Shown: piece after piece, positions 26,403 through 35,959 of the stretch
Numbering within the stretch: the first letter of the stretch is position 1
Layout of the letters: the number at the start of each line of letters is the position of its first letter
Assembly: GCA_965208775.1 (NCBI GenBank)
Contig: OZ242360.1
Location: 1,426,001-1,490,000 of the forward strand
From: JAPOVO01 sp026708165
GTDB lineage: Bacteria > Chloroflexota > UBA11872 > VXNJ01
Direction of reading: 5' to 3'
Length of the DNA: 64,000 nt
Position numbers and translations under genes: made by a program
Notes under the pieces: generated by a model
What the model saw: only the letters and a program-made list of their open reading frames with translations
Told to the model about the DNA's origin: nothing
Databases searched by the model: none

Positions 26403-27392
26403 TTGGCTTCCAGAAGTAGCTTCATCGTCGATCACGCGCACAAGGCGCACGACGGTGCGTTCGGCTACGGATATCCAGAAATCCCCGCACGAGTGGACTC
26501 GATAATGGCTTCGCTGGAGCGGACCGGCTATGAGGTCGAAGAGTTCCACTCGGAACCGCGGGATGCCATCGTCAGCCTGCACGCGCACGACATGCTGAAT
26601 TACATTGATCGATTCTGCTCGTCGATGAACGACAGCGCGGCATATCCGCCTGTCCTGCCGGGCACGGTTCGCGACGGGACCGGTCATCCGCGCTCGCAGA
26701 CGTATTGCTTCGACCTTTCGACGCCGCTCGCGCGCCGCACGCCGGAGGCGGCGATGGCGGCGGCAGGACTGGCGCTAGAGGGAGCGGCCAGAGTCCAGGC
26801 GGGGACCAAGTTCGTTTACGCGCTGTGCCGGCCGCCGGGGCACCATGCCGGGACCGACTTCTTCGGCGGATTCTGCTTTTTCAACAACGCGGCGCTGGCC
26901 GCCGACTTACTTTCCAAGCAAGGCAGCGTGGCCATCCTCGACCTCGACTATCACCACGGCAACGGAACGCAGCAGATCTTCTACGAGCGCCGGGACGTTC
27001 TATACGTTTCGACGCACGCCGATCCCACGATGGCGTACCCGCAAATAAGCGGATTCACGAACGAGACCGGCGCGGGAGAGGGAGAGGGCTATAACTTCAA
27101 TTTTCCGCTGCCGCTGAACACCGATGACCGGACGTATCTGGAAGCGCTGCCCCGCGCGATGGAGAGCGTGTGGGGCTTCGATCCCGACTTCGTGGTGATA
27201 AGCCTGGGCCTCGACGGAGCCATGGGGGATCCGGTCGGGACTTGGAGCCTGAGCAAGGAATCGTTCGAGAAGAGCGGCGAGAAGGTGGCCGAGATGGGCG
27301 TGCCGACCCTGGTCATTCAGGAGGGCGGATACAACCTGCGGCGGCTGGGCGACGACGTGGTGGCCTTCCTCGACGCGGCGCAGGCGTCCTAG
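26403..27392 (+). CDS. Histone deacetylase-fold hydrolase (acetylpolyamine amidohydrolase-like)
   Basis: 329 residues from a TTG start, 35 bases after fbpC. The class fold is clear: CRPPGHHAGTDFFGGFCFFN holds the paired active-site histidines, ILDLDYHHGNGTQQIFY the zinc-binding DxH with another His, and VISLGLDGAMGDPVG the second metal Asp in place of the usual D-A-H. C-terminal VIQEGGYNL supplies the catalytic loop Tyr. Bacterial members remove acetyl groups from polyamines, acetoin-related or other amides. It shares the iron operon's strand and may be cotranscribed. Confidence 0.88.
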   Translation: MASRSSFIVDHAHKAHDGAFGYGYPEIPARVDSIMASLERTGYEVEEFHSEPRDAIVSLHAHDMLNYIDRFCSSMNDSAAYPPVLPGTVRDGTGHPRSQTYCFDLSTPLARRTPEAAMAAAGLALEGAARVQAGTKFVYALCRPPGHHAGTDFFGGFCFFNNAALAADLLSKQGSVAILDLDYHHGNGTQQIFYERRDVLYVSTHADPTMAYPQISGFTNETGAGEGEGYNFNFPLPLNTDDRTYLEALPRAMESVWGFDPDFVVISLGLDGAMGDPVGTWSLSKESFEKSGEKVAEMGVPTLVIQEGGYNLRRLGDDVVAFLDAAQAS

Positions 27393-28486
27393 GCAGTCTC
27401 GCCGCGCGCCATCTCGCGCTTCAACAGCCCGATGTTGTCGATTGGGGTTGGCCGAACACCGTTAAGCGCGGCCAGATACAGCGAAACGAAGTCCCCCCAG
27501 ACTATCGCCGTCATGACCTGCTCCAACAGGCTGTCGCCCTCGATGTCCAAAACTGAAACAGCGATGCCCGAACGTTCCAGTAACCCCGCGGCGACCCTTC
27601 CCTGACGGACCGTGCGGGCGTCGCGACCCGCCGGAAGCAGGAAAACCGCGTGGAGCGATTCGCGGGCGACGGGGGGAAGGTTGAGCCCCTGAATGGAATT
27701 GTGATTGAACTCCGGCAACTCGTCCCAAAATGCGAACTGATCGGGGTTTTCGTTGAACTGGCCCTTCCAGCGGCGCGCCACGGGGCCCAGATGTCCGACG
27801 CCGATGACCACCGGCATTCGACCGTGGAGGCGGCGGGCGAGAGACTTGGCGGGGTTGTTTGGCTCGGCAACGTGAACGTCGAGAGCTCGAATCACCAGCC
27901 GCGACGACCACGTAATCACGTCCAGATCGCCATCGAGGCCGGAGATCAGGCCAAGCCGGTCGAGAAGACCCAGCAGCGCCATCGCCGATTCGCCGACAGC
28001 GGCTCTCGGCATTCCGCGAGTGCGAAGCCGGATCTTCGGGTAGGAGGCCCCGGATTCGAACAGCTCGCCTCCGCTTCCAAGCAGAACGATCCTAGCGCCC
28101 GCCCTTTCGGCCTGCCTGAATGCGCTGAGCGTTTCTTCGGTGCCGCCCGAATAGCTGGAACAGACGACAAGCGAATCCGGTCCGACAAACCCGGGCAGCG
28201 AGTAGTCCCGGCTCACGACGAGAGGCACGGACAGGCTCTGCCGCGTTATACCGCCGACGAGATCGGCACCCATCGCGGACCCGCCGACTCCGGCCACTAC
28301 GAATGAGGATGGATTGGAGTAACCGGGAGGAAGCTCAACGGCGATACCGCTCTCCCAACCTGTCAAAACCTGATCGGGCAGCGAGCGCGCCAGCGCGAGC
28401 ATTCCATCGTCCTCCAAGGCGCGAGCAACTTCTGGACTGTCCAGATCGATACCGGCCGGGCCAGACGCGGTAGACGCGTCCATCAC
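27389..28486 (-). CDS. Bifunctional phosphoglucose/phosphomannose isomerase
   Basis: 365 residues. SIS-domain motifs VAGVGGSAMGADLVGG (near residue 65) and VVCSSYSGGTEETLSAF (near 107) and the central GRMPVVIGVGHLGPVARRW fit the archaeal/deep-branching PGI/PMI family, which interconverts glucose-6-, mannose-6- and fructose-6-phosphate. GTG start overlaps the phosphohexomutase stop by four bases (GTGA), so the two are translationally coupled. It meets the histone-deacetylase-fold gene tail-to-tail with a four-base overlap. Confidence 0.92.
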   Translation of the reverse strand: MMDASTASGPAGIDLDSPEVARALEDDGMLALARSLPDQVLTGWESGIAVELPPGYSNPSSFVVAGVGGSAMGADLVGGITRQSLSVPLVVSRDYSLPGFVGPDSLVVCSSYSGGTEETLSAFRQAERAGARIVLLGSGGELFESGASYPKIRLRTRGMPRAAVGESAMALLGLLDRLGLISGLDGDLDVITWSSRLVIRALDVHVAEPNNPAKSLARRLHGRMPVVIGVGHLGPVARRWKGQFNENPDQFAFWDELPEFNHNSIQGLNLPPVARESLHAVFLLPAGRDARTVRQGRVAAGLLERSGIAVSVLDIEGDSLLEQVMTAIVWGDFVSLYLAALNGVRPTPIDNIGLLKREMARGETA

Positions 28487-29925
28487 AGACCGGCGGCTCC
28501 AGCGGCTGCGGTCAGAATTCTCTCGGCGCGGGCGGACGAGTCAGTTTCGGTGTAAATGCGCAGAAGAGGCTCGGTGCCGGAGAACCGGATCAGGAACCAG
28601 CTTCCGTCCTCCAGCGAGTATTTGAAGCCGTCGGCGGCTGAGAAGTCGACGACTGGCGAGCCGTCCATCACGTCGGGGCGGTAGTCGGTTATTCGATTTT
28701 GAATTCGTTCGCGGTCGGATTCGGGATAGGTCAGATCGCGCCTGGCGTAGTGGAACTCGCGTCCCAGCTTTTCGAACAAGAGCGCCACAAGCTCGGAGGG
28801 AGACTTGCCCTCGCGCACCATGAGGTCGAGGAATAGCAGGCCGGCGAGGATGCCGTCACGCTCGGGCATGTGATGCGCGAACACGTACCCTCCGCTCTCT
28901 TCGCCGCCCATGCAGGCCCCGCTCTTCGCCATCTCGGGAGCGACGTATTTCATGCCGACGCCCGTCTCGATGATTTGGATTCCGTACATCTCTCCGATTC
29001 GGTCGAGCATGGAGCTGGTAGTCACCGTCTTGACGATCGGTGAACGGGCGCCGCAGTGCTCGATCATGTAGTAGGCCAGCAGCGACATGGTCCGCAGCTG
29101 GTCGACGAACCGGCCCTTTTCGTCGACGATACCCAGCCGGTCGGCGTCGCCGTCGTTGGCGATTCCCACGTGGGAACCGGTCGCAAGTACGGCATCCGAG
29201 AGAGCATTGGTATGAGGCGGTATGGGTTCGGGACGGGCAATACCTGGAAACGCCGGATTGTAGTCGCCGCGAATAGCTCGAATATCCAGTCCGGATCCGT
29301 CGAGCAACGCGGTCGCATATCCGGCGCCAGCTCCCCACATGGAATCGATGACGACCGGATAGGAAGCCTCGGCGAGACGCTCGACATCGACCGCGGCGCG
29401 AAGTCCCTCCAGATAGTCGGACTTAGGGTCGAACTCCTCGACCAATCCGGCGGTCAGCGCTTCGGAATACGGCATGAAGGCTATTTCGGAACCTGCCCGG
29501 ACCCGTATGGCGCGTTCGATTTTGTCCAGGTCGTCGGGAGGCGCGGCGGCGCCCGTGCGGTCTCGCACTTTGATGCCGTTGTCGGAGGGCGGGTTGTGGC
29601 TGGCGGTGACGATTATTCCGCCGGCGGCGGACCTTCGCGAGATGCTATACGCACAGGCCGGCGTTGGGACAGGATCGCGAGAAACGTGTGCGTGAATGCC
29701 GTTAGCCGCGAGAACTTCGCATACTGTCGCAGCGAACCGCTCCGAGCCGAACCGAGTGTCATAACCGACTACGACTCCACGCTCGCAACTCCAGTTCGCC
29801 TTGGCGAAGTCGGCAATGGCCTGCGTTACAAGCCGAACGTTGTCGAAGGTGTACTCCCCGGCAATGGCGGCGCGCCATCCGTCGGTACCAAAGTGAGGAA
29901 TTGCGGCGGCCGCGGTCACTCGCAA
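28483..29925 (-). CDS. Phosphoglucomutase/phosphomannomutase
   Basis: 480 residues from a TTG start (an in-frame GTG two codons later is an alternative). Motifs of the alpha-D-phosphohexomutases: FGTDGWRA near the start, the phosphoserine loop VTASHNPPSDNGIK near residue 105, metal loop NDGDADRLGIVD near 255, sugar loop MGGEESGGY near 340 and C-terminal RFSGTEPLLRIY. It converts hexose-6- to hexose-1-phosphate. With the downstream PGI/PMI it links fructose-6-phosphate to nucleotide sugar synthesis. Confidence 0.95.
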   Translation of the reverse strand: MRVTAAAAIPHFGTDGWRAAIAGEYTFDNVRLVTQAIADFAKANWSCERGVVVGYDTRFGSERFAATVCEVLAANGIHAHVSRDPVPTPACAYSISRRSAAGGIIVTASHNPPSDNGIKVRDRTGAAAPPDDLDKIERAIRVRAGSEIAFMPYSEALTAGLVEEFDPKSDYLEGLRAAVDVERLAEASYPVVIDSMWGAGAGYATALLDGSGLDIRAIRGDYNPAFPGIARPEPIPPHTNALSDAVLATGSHVGIANDGDADRLGIVDEKGRFVDQLRTMSLLAYYMIEHCGARSPIVKTVTTSSMLDRIGEMYGIQIIETGVGMKYVAPEMAKSGACMGGEESGGYVFAHHMPERDGILAGLLFLDLMVREGKSPSELVALLFEKLGREFHYARRDLTYPESDRERIQNRITDYRPDVMDGSPVVDFSAADGFKYSLEDGSWFLIRFSGTEPLLRIYTETDSSARAERILTAAAGAAGL

Positions 29926-29972
29926 CCCACGCAGTCAGTGGGGCATCGGCACACAAACACGATGGCATTCTC

Positions 29973-30001
29973 CCTATAAAACTGCGTCATATCGTCGTCA
30001 A
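29973..30001 (-). promoter_or_regulatory. Promoter of the phosphohexomutase-PGI/PMI operon
   Basis: On the minus strand TTGACG and TATAGG are separated by exactly 17 bases. The predicted start near 29966 leaves a leader of about 40 bases before the TTG start at 29925. Confidence 0.65.
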
Positions 30002-30019
30002 ACCGATCAGAAATCCCAA

Positions 30020-30997
30020 TCATGTCCCGCGTCCCGTCGAAGCTCGCGCGTGATCGAGGGCGTCGCCAATGCTCTGCTCGATGGAGATTTTAGGTTCCCA
30101 GCCGACGAGCCGCCGCAGCTTCGAGGAGTCGCCCACCAAACGGGACGAATCGAGCGGGCGTCTGCGATCTTCTTCCGACTGGAGCTGGATCGGAACTTCG
30201 CTGAGTTCCATAGCTATATCGACAATCCGGCGAATCTCAACATCCAGGCCAGAGGAGATGTTGTAGACCTCGCCCGCGGTCCCCTTGTCCATGAGCGCGC
30301 GATAGGCGCGTACGACGTCGCGCACGTCGGTGAAGTCCCGCCGGGCGGAGAGGTTGCCGAGAGTTAGAACCGGCGGACGGACTTCGGACTCAATCTCGGC
30401 TATGAGCTTTACCACGCGACCAACCAGGAAACGGGCCGATTGTCCGGGGCCGATGTGATTGAAAGGCCGCGCAACGACCACCTGAAGTCCGTGACTGGCG
30501 AAATATTGCAGGCACAAAAGCTCCGCCGAGGCTTTGCTTACAGAATACGGATCGGGAGGCGCGACGGGACGGTGCTCCCGAAACGGGTCCTCTCCCGCGG
30601 CCATCGGCCCGTATACGCCCGCCGTGCTCACGAACAGCAGCCGACAGTCAGGCGAGTGTTTCAAGACCGCGCGTATCAGGTTCAGCGCGCCGAGAACGTT
30701 CGTTTGCATCGTTTCCTCGGGTTCGTCCCACGATGCTCCCAGGTCGGACTTGCCGGCAAGGTGGTAGATGCAATGCGGCTTTATGCCCGCAACAAGATCC
30801 TCGACGGCGGAGCGGTCGAGCATGTCGCAAATCGATATTTGTTCCCGCAGCAACGGCAAGTCAGCAGGAAGGCCGGCGCCGCGAACGCTACCGAACAGCT
30901 CCTGATCGCCGCGCGCGGCAAGCTCCCGCGCCAAGTGGGGGCCCACAAAGCCGCCAAGGCCGGTGATGAGGGCGCGCGCATCCGGCTGCACGGTCAC
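30020..30997 (-). CDS. NAD-dependent sugar epimerase/dehydratase (GDP-mannose dehydratase-like)
   Basis: 325 residues from GTG. Extended short-chain dehydrogenase fold: ALITGLGGFVGPHLARELA (Rossmann G-x-x-G-x-x-G), IYHLAGKSDLGASW, STAGVYGP and the catalytic Tyr-Lys in DPYSVSKASAE (Y-x3-K near residue 150). ARPFNHIGPGQ matches the GDP-4-keto-6-deoxymannose reductase/GMD group. Positioned just upstream of the phosphohexomutase operon on the same strand, which fits nucleotide-sugar metabolism. The exact sugar is uncertain. Confidence 0.88.
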   Translation of the reverse strand: MTVQPDARALITGLGGFVGPHLARELAARGDQELFGSVRGAGLPADLPLLREQISICDMLDRSAVEDLVAGIKPHCIYHLAGKSDLGASWDEPEETMQTNVLGALNLIRAVLKHSPDCRLLFVSTAGVYGPMAAGEDPFREHRPVAPPDPYSVSKASAELLCLQYFASHGLQVVVARPFNHIGPGQSARFLVGRVVKLIAEIESEVRPPVLTLGNLSARRDFTDVRDVVRAYRALMDKGTAGEVYNISSGLDVEIRRIVDIAMELSEVPIQLQSEEDRRRPLDSSRLVGDSSKLRRLVGWEPKISIEQSIGDALDHARASTGRGT

Positions 30998-31093
30998 GGG
31001 ACGAGTCCGACCGCTTTGCGCGAGGCCGCAAGCTTCATCACGAGCATCCTCGGCCTTGACCCCTCCAACGACGGGACCCGGGGCTGTCCAGAA

Positions 31094-32443
31094 TCAGGCA
31101 ATCGCCCGGTCGGCAAGCTCCAGAGCGCCGTCGATTATCTCGAGACCTTCGCGCAGCTGTTCTTCGGTAATCGTGAGCGGCGGGTTGACGAAAATCCAGT
31201 TCCAACGCAAGAGCGTGGACAGGCCATGATCGAGCAGATAGGCGTTGATGTCTTTGATCACGCCGTAGTTCTCGTACTTGGGGTCGAGCACAGGGACGAT
31301 TGGCTCGCGGGTCTGCCTGTCCTTTACAAGCTCGATGGCAGAAAACAGGCCGATGCTGCGAGTCTCGCCGATGCTCGGGTGCCGTTCCATCATGGAACGG
31401 TACTCGGCAGCGAGGACCTGTCCCAGATCGGCGGCGCGCTGAGGGATATCCTCGTCGATGTATACGCCGATAGTCGCGATCGCCGCGGCGCAAGCGAGAG
31501 TGTGGGCGCCGTAGGTCAGCCCCGCCCAAAACGGTTCGTCGTCGAAATGACTGGCGATCTCGTCGGAGACCATCACGGCCCCGAGAGGCACGTAACCGGA
31601 CGTGAGTCCCTTCGAAATCGTCATGATGTCAGGCTCGACGTCCCAGTGATCAACCGCGAACCACCGTCCGGTGCGGCAGAACCCGCTCATCACCTCATCG
31701 GCGATAAACAGGATTCCGTACCGGTCGCAAATCTCACGAACCTGTTGCAGGTAGCCGTCGGGAGGAATGATGATGCCGTTGGCTCCGGTGATCGGCTCCA
31801 TTATCACGGCGGCGATGTTGTCGGGCCCCTCGAATCGAACGACTTCCTCGAGGTTGTCGGCGCAACGCAGGTCGCAGGCCTCCTGGGCGCCGCAATAGCC
31901 GCATCTGTAGCGATAGGGATCGAGCACCCGCACGATCCCGGGGATTCCCGGCTCGGTGGCCCAGCGCCGCGGCTCGCCGGTGAGGGAGAGCGCGCCGTAC
32001 GTCGCGCCGTGATAGGAGCGGTAGCGAGCGACGATTTTCTGCTTTCCGGTCACCAAGCGGGCGACCTTGATGGCGTGGTCGGTGGCCTCCGCGCCGCCCA
32101 GCGTGAAGAACGCCTTGGAAAGGTTGCCGGGAGTGACTTCAGCCAGAAGCCTGCCAAGCTCGCCCCTGGGCAGAGTGGCCATGCGCGGGCTGACGTAGCA
32201 CAGGCGGTCGGCCTGCTCCTTGATGGCCTCAATGACGGCCGGATGCTGGTAACCGACGTTTACGTTCATCAACTGCGCGTTGAAGTCCATGTAGCGACGG
32301 CCGTCGTGGTTGTACAGGTAGATGCCTTCGGCTCTGTCGACGCACACCGGGCTGACGGCCGATTGCTTGGTCCAGTCGAAGAAGGTGTACTGCTTGTTCA
32401 GCTCGGCGATTTCAGCGGCTGTCGTTGCTTGATCCACGGCCAT
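31094..32443 (-). CDS. Class III aminotransferase, taurine-pyruvate aminotransferase-like
   Basis: 449 residues. PLP-dependent fold: GRRYMDFNAQLMNVNVGY, GGAEATDHAIKVAR, YRSYHGATYGALSLTG, FIADEVMSGFCRTGRWF (PLP Asp) and the Schiff-base lysine in MTISKGLTSGYVPLGAV near residue 283. A cysteine-rich insertion (YRCGYCGAQEACDLRC) near residue 180 occurs in some family members. The sequence around the lysine is closest to taurine-pyruvate aminotransferases from memory, but omega-amino acids or polyamines are possible amino donors. Confidence 0.88.
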   Translation of the reverse strand: MAVDQATTAAEIAELNKQYTFFDWTKQSAVSPVCVDRAEGIYLYNHDGRRYMDFNAQLMNVNVGYQHPAVIEAIKEQADRLCYVSPRMATLPRGELGRLLAEVTPGNLSKAFFTLGGAEATDHAIKVARLVTGKQKIVARYRSYHGATYGALSLTGEPRRWATEPGIPGIVRVLDPYRYRCGYCGAQEACDLRCADNLEEVVRFEGPDNIAAVIMEPITGANGIIIPPDGYLQQVREICDRYGILFIADEVMSGFCRTGRWFAVDHWDVEPDIMTISKGLTSGYVPLGAVMVSDEIASHFDDEPFWAGLTYGAHTLACAAAIATIGVYIDEDIPQRAADLGQVLAAEYRSMMERHPSIGETRSIGLFSAIELVKDRQTREPIVPVLDPKYENYGVIKDINAYLLDHGLSTLLRWNWIFVNPPLTITEEQLREGLEIIDGALELADRAIA

Positions 32444-32513
32444 GACTATTCACCTTCCGCTTTTTGAGTCTTGCAAGCGCGCAATTAGCTGGCGCCGAGA
32501 ACCGTTCCGGGCA

Positions 32514-32999
32514 TCAATTGAATATCAGGTACTGCGACTGCACCCAGCCGCCATCCTCAAGCTCGACCCAATCGGCGTCGCCGGATGTGGCGGAGCGTCC
32601 CGTGAGCGAGACTTCCGACTCGTGATCGAGCACGCGCAGGACTTCGGCTTCGATGGTCGGCTCGGCCCGGACGTTGAGACCGTTGTCGGCGTTGACGGTC
32701 GCGCCGGCTGACGACGCCGTTGGAGCCGCCGTTACGACCGGCAGGTCAGCGGGCGTAGGGGTCGGGTAGGGCGTAGCGGTGGGTTGAGGCGTGGCCGTGG
32801 GCGCGGGGGTAGCGGTAGGGCGCGGCGTGGGAGTCGGCACTTCGAGCTGGGCCTGAATGCCCTGCAAGGTCGCCTCGATCCTGCTCACGCGAGCTTCGAG
32901 GTCGTCCTGTACCTGCGGTTGAGCCTGCTCTTCGCACGCCGTCAGGACGACCAGCGCACCAGTAAGCAACAAAACTAGAAACCAGCCCTTACTGCGCAT
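32514..32999 (-). CDS. Lipoprotein with bacterial SH3 domain
   Basis: 161 residues from the ATG that gives a clean signal MRSKGWFLVLLLTGALVVL with lipobox VLTAC (lipidated Cys near residue 22). A short coiled-coil (DDLEARVSRIEATLQ) leads to a Thr/Pro-rich linker of PTPTP repeats (about 57-85), then a C-terminal SH3b domain beginning ATVNADNGLNVRAEP and ending WVELEDGGWVQSQYLIF. Such domains bind peptidoglycan. It is a surface lipoprotein of unknown job. Confidence 0.85.
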   Translation of the reverse strand: MRSKGWFLVLLLTGALVVLTACEEQAQPQVQDDLEARVSRIEATLQGIQAQLEVPTPTPRPTATPAPTATPQPTATPYPTPTPADLPVVTAAPTASSAGATVNADNGLNVRAEPTIEAEVLRVLDHESEVSLTGRSATSGDADWVELEDGGWVQSQYLIFN

Positions 33000-33084
33000 C
33001 TGCAAGATCAGACCCTCCGACGTTGAATATGTGTGCTTGGTCTTCTCAGGATAACGAGAAAAACGGAAATATGTGGCGAGCGGC

Positions 33085-33747
33085 TCAGTCTCCGAGCGCC
33101 GCCTTGATTCGCTCCACGCCCGTATGCGGGCTCGAGAGAACCGGTACTGCCACATCTGCCGGAATGACCGGCATTACGCGCGCCATCGAGTACTGCGCGA
33201 GCGCGATAACGTCCACCTGAGGCTCCAACTCGCGGATCGTCTCGACGAGAATGCGATCATGCTCGCCGGTCTCGCCGCGCCCCAGCGCCTGGAAGGCGTC
33301 TTCCCGCAGACGGCCCAAGACGGTGGCGGTCCGGCCCAGGGCCTCGGCACGCGCGGACAGCTCACCGGAGGCGTATTCCAACGCCGTGGGCACCGTTGCG
33401 ATGAGGCCGACCACCTCGCCGGAGTCGACGGCCTTGTCCAGAAGCGCGTCGTCGGCACGAAAGAACGGGACGTCGACCAGCTCGCCAATCGGCGGCGCCA
33501 CCTGGCTATAGCTGTTGCAGGTTAGAAGGATCGCGTCCGTACCGGAGGACTCGCCGTAGTCGATCAGCTTGGCCAGACGGCGTCTCAGGCCAGGGCTGAA
33601 CCGGCCGCCGGCATCCTGCAGATCAGCGAGCAGCCGGTCGTCCAGAACGTTGCAGACTTCCGCTTCGGGATAGATCTCCCGAAAGGCGTCGTTGACAGGC
33701 CCCATGGCCACGGCCGTCGTGTGCACGAGCGTCACCTTCTTGCCCAA
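33085..33747 (-). CDS. Aspartate/glutamate racemase family protein
   Basis: 220 residues from TTG. The first catalytic-cysteine motif is present (AILLTCNSYSQVAPPI, near residue 79) with GLIATVPTALEYAS as the hydantoin/Asp-Glu racemase core. At the second-cysteine position the strand reads VIALAQYSMARV, with no cysteine. Arylmalonate decarboxylase-type relatives also use one cysteine, so this may be a decarboxylase or isomerase rather than a racemase. The downstream-facing neighbour oxidoreductase is 11 bases upstream, so they form an operon. Confidence 0.82.
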   Translation of the reverse strand: MGKKVTLVHTTAVAMGPVNDAFREIYPEAEVCNVLDDRLLADLQDAGGRFSPGLRRRLAKLIDYGESSGTDAILLTCNSYSQVAPPIGELVDVPFFRADDALLDKAVDSGEVVGLIATVPTALEYASGELSARAEALGRTATVLGRLREDAFQALGRGETGEHDRILVETIRELEPQVDVIALAQYSMARVMPVIPADVAVPVLSSPHTGVERIKAALGD

Positions 33748-33758
33748 CGTGGCTGCTC

Positions 33759-34772
33759 CTAGTCTCCGGACGGGGAATGCATGTCGATGAAGTCGTTGAC
33801 GTTGATGGGCTGGCCGGTGACGGCCGACTCGTTTGCGGCAAGCGTGACGGCGAGCGTCCGGTTGGAGTCGGAGATGGGGGTCAGAATGCCGGTCGAGTCT
33901 CCCGTCCTGATTGCATGTATGAACGCGGTAGACGCTGCGACGTCCGGTTGTACGGCGGCGTGCATGCTTCTCGATTCACTTGACGTGTAAACGTGGAGGT
34001 CCTGGTACGTGAACCTGGCATACAACCCGCCGGCTATGAGGTCTATCCGCACGTTCTGGGGGACGCCGGGGAACAGGGCGTAAGTGCTCGCGAGGGACCC
34101 GACCGCGCCCGAAGCGAAAACGAGATTTACGGTATTGGCGTCCCAGGTCCGGAAGTCTTCATCACCCTTGTGGGCCCGCAACGTGTATGCCGCGTGAACG
34201 GTCGCGACATCGCCGGCCCAATAGCGCATCAGATCGACGAGGTGAGTGGCCTGCTCGACTATCTGACCGCCGGACAAGGCCGTGTCGAGCGCCCACCGGC
34301 CGGGCGACGCCCAGTAGTAGTGAGCGTTGAGCAGGGCGAAGTCTTTCGATTCGAACGTCCGGTCGACCTCGGCCACGGTGTCGAGATAGCGAATCTGATA
34401 GCTAACGGCGGCCAGGATCCCGGCTTGATCGGCGGCCTCTTCCATCGCCAGCGCGTCGGTCATGTTGAGCGCGACAGGTTTCTCCACGTAGACGTGCACG
34501 CCGCGCTCGGCGGCTTCGACAAAAGGCTCCCTGTGAAACGCCGGCGGGGTCACTATCCACACAGCATCGAGAGTCTGCGCATCGAGCATTTCCGTCGCGC
34601 TCTCGTACGCCGACGCGCCGTGGTCTTCCGCAACGGCGCGGGCGCGGGCGCCGTCTATGTCGGCTACGGCGACGATTTCCGCTCCGTCGACAGCCGATAC
34701 CGCGCGGAGATGAGACCGCGCCCGACCGCCAACTCCGATAAATCCAATCCGAATAGGGTCAGATGAAGACAA
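33759..34772 (-). CDS. Gfo/Idh/MocA family oxidoreductase
   Basis: 337 residues from TTG. Rossmann start IRIGFIGVGGRARSHL, catalytic lysine in VYVEKPVALNM (near residue 98), and GGQIVEQATHLVDLMRYWAG carrying the conserved histidine. It is a close paralogue of the gene at 15305. The next gene, an Asp/Glu racemase-family enzyme, follows by 11 bases on the same strand, suggesting joint catabolism of an unusual sugar acid or amino acid; that link is inferred. Confidence 0.9.
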   Translation of the reverse strand: MSSSDPIRIGFIGVGGRARSHLRAVSAVDGAEIVAVADIDGARARAVAEDHGASAYESATEMLDAQTLDAVWIVTPPAFHREPFVEAAERGVHVYVEKPVALNMTDALAMEEAADQAGILAAVSYQIRYLDTVAEVDRTFESKDFALLNAHYYWASPGRWALDTALSGGQIVEQATHLVDLMRYWAGDVATVHAAYTLRAHKGDEDFRTWDANTVNLVFASGAVGSLASTYALFPGVPQNVRIDLIAGGLYARFTYQDLHVYTSSESRSMHAAVQPDVAASTAFIHAIRTGDSTGILTPISDSNRTLAVTLAANESAVTGQPINVNDFIDMHSPSGD

Positions 34773-34975
34773 CCGTCAAATCCTCTCGTAGTGCGACACC
34801 GATATTCGTCCCAGCGATCTCTCTGGAACCAGGGAGATTTTAGCCCGGACAGTCGCACGAGGCGGAACGGCGAGCGAGAAGATCACATTGCGCGCATATA
34901 GAATCTGCGCGGGGCGCCAACCCTGCCGGAGCGTCGCAATATGGACAGCGTTAGCCCGCAACTCAAGAGACACAG

Positions 34976-35959
34976 TTGTCAGAGAACGAACAAGCCAACA
35001 CGGTGATGCTCGGAGCGCATTGCAGCGCGACCAAGACAAACAACTTCGGCATCGACAGAGCGGTAGAGCTTGGCTGCGAGACTGCCCAGATTTTCGGCAG
35101 CAACAAGATCCAATGGAAACCGAAGAGCTACGCCGACAAGGAGATCCAGTCTTTCAGAGATGCTAGAGAGAAGGCCGGGCTGGGCCCGATATTCTCTCAC
35201 GCTATCTACCTGATCAATCTCGGCGCAAAGCACACAAAGCCCGAAATCTACGAGAAGTCGATCCGCTCGCTGAGCGACGGGCTGAAGATATGCGATCTGC
35301 TGGGACTGGACGGTCTGGTGGTGCATCTCGGCAGCAACTACGGACTGGGACTCGAAGGAGTGATCGACTCGGTCGTGGAGGGTCTGACACGGGCGCGTGA
35401 AGAGTCGGGGAGCGGCACGCCGCTGCTTCTGGAAAACACGGCGGGCAACAGCCGCCTGATCGGCGGGAGATTCAGCGATTTCGCGGCGATATTCGACGCG
35501 GTCGACGACGATCGGATGCTGGGGGTGTGCGTCGATACCGCCCACGCGTTCGCGTTCGGCTACGACTTGAGGGAGGAGGCGGGCCTGGACCTGATGCTGC
35601 GGGAGATCGAATCGGCGGTGGGCCTGGGGCGTGTCATGGCCTTGCATATCAACGACTCCAAGGTCGAATGCGGCCGAAATCTGGACCGACACGAAAACCT
35701 GGGACAGGGACACATCGGTTACGAGGGGATCGCGAACGTGCTGCTGGAGCCTCGGCTGGGCGGAATCCCGGCAATCCTGGAGACTCCCGGGTTCGACGGT
35801 AACGGGCCGGACGAGGCGAACTTGGACATAATGCGCTCGCTGGTCGGCAGACTGGACGAGAGTCCGCAGGCCATCGCCAGACGCGCCGAGCAGGCCGCCG
35901 CCGGGAAGCGATCGAAAGTGCGCACAGCGAAGCGCGTACCAGCGAAGGCGGGTAAATGA
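34976..35959 (+). CDS. nfo: Endonuclease IV (AP endonuclease family 2)
   Basis: 327 residues from a TTG start. All zinc-site strands are visible: MLGAHCSATK, FSHAIYLINLGA, LVVHLGSNYG, LLLENTAGN (metal Glu), VCVDTAHAFAFGYD (metal Asp and His) and LHINDSKVECGRNLDRHENLG, with GIPAILETPG at the end of the barrel. It nicks DNA at abasic sites in base-excision repair. A basic 25-residue tail (GKRSKVRTAKRVPAKAGK) may aid DNA binding. Overlaps the next gene by four bases. Confidence 0.95.
   Translation: MSENEQANTVMLGAHCSATKTNNFGIDRAVELGCETAQIFGSNKIQWKPKSYADKEIQSFRDAREKAGLGPIFSHAIYLINLGAKHTKPEIYEKSIRSLSDGLKICDLLGLDGLVVHLGSNYGLGLEGVIDSVVEGLTRAREESGSGTPLLLENTAGNSRLIGGRFSDFAAIFDAVDDDRMLGVCVDTAHAFAFGYDLREEAGLDLMLREIESAVGLGRVMALHINDSKVECGRNLDRHENLGQGHIGYEGIANVLLEPRLGGIPAILETPGFDGNGPDEANLDIMRSLVGRLDESPQAIARRAEQAAAGKRSKVRTAKRVPAKAGK

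Noticed and set aside
30440..32467. A 675-codon open frame on the plus strand
   Set aside because: It lies wholly opposite the sugar epimerase and class III aminotransferase, both with complete family motifs. High GC opens long antisense frames; its translation has no recognisable fold.
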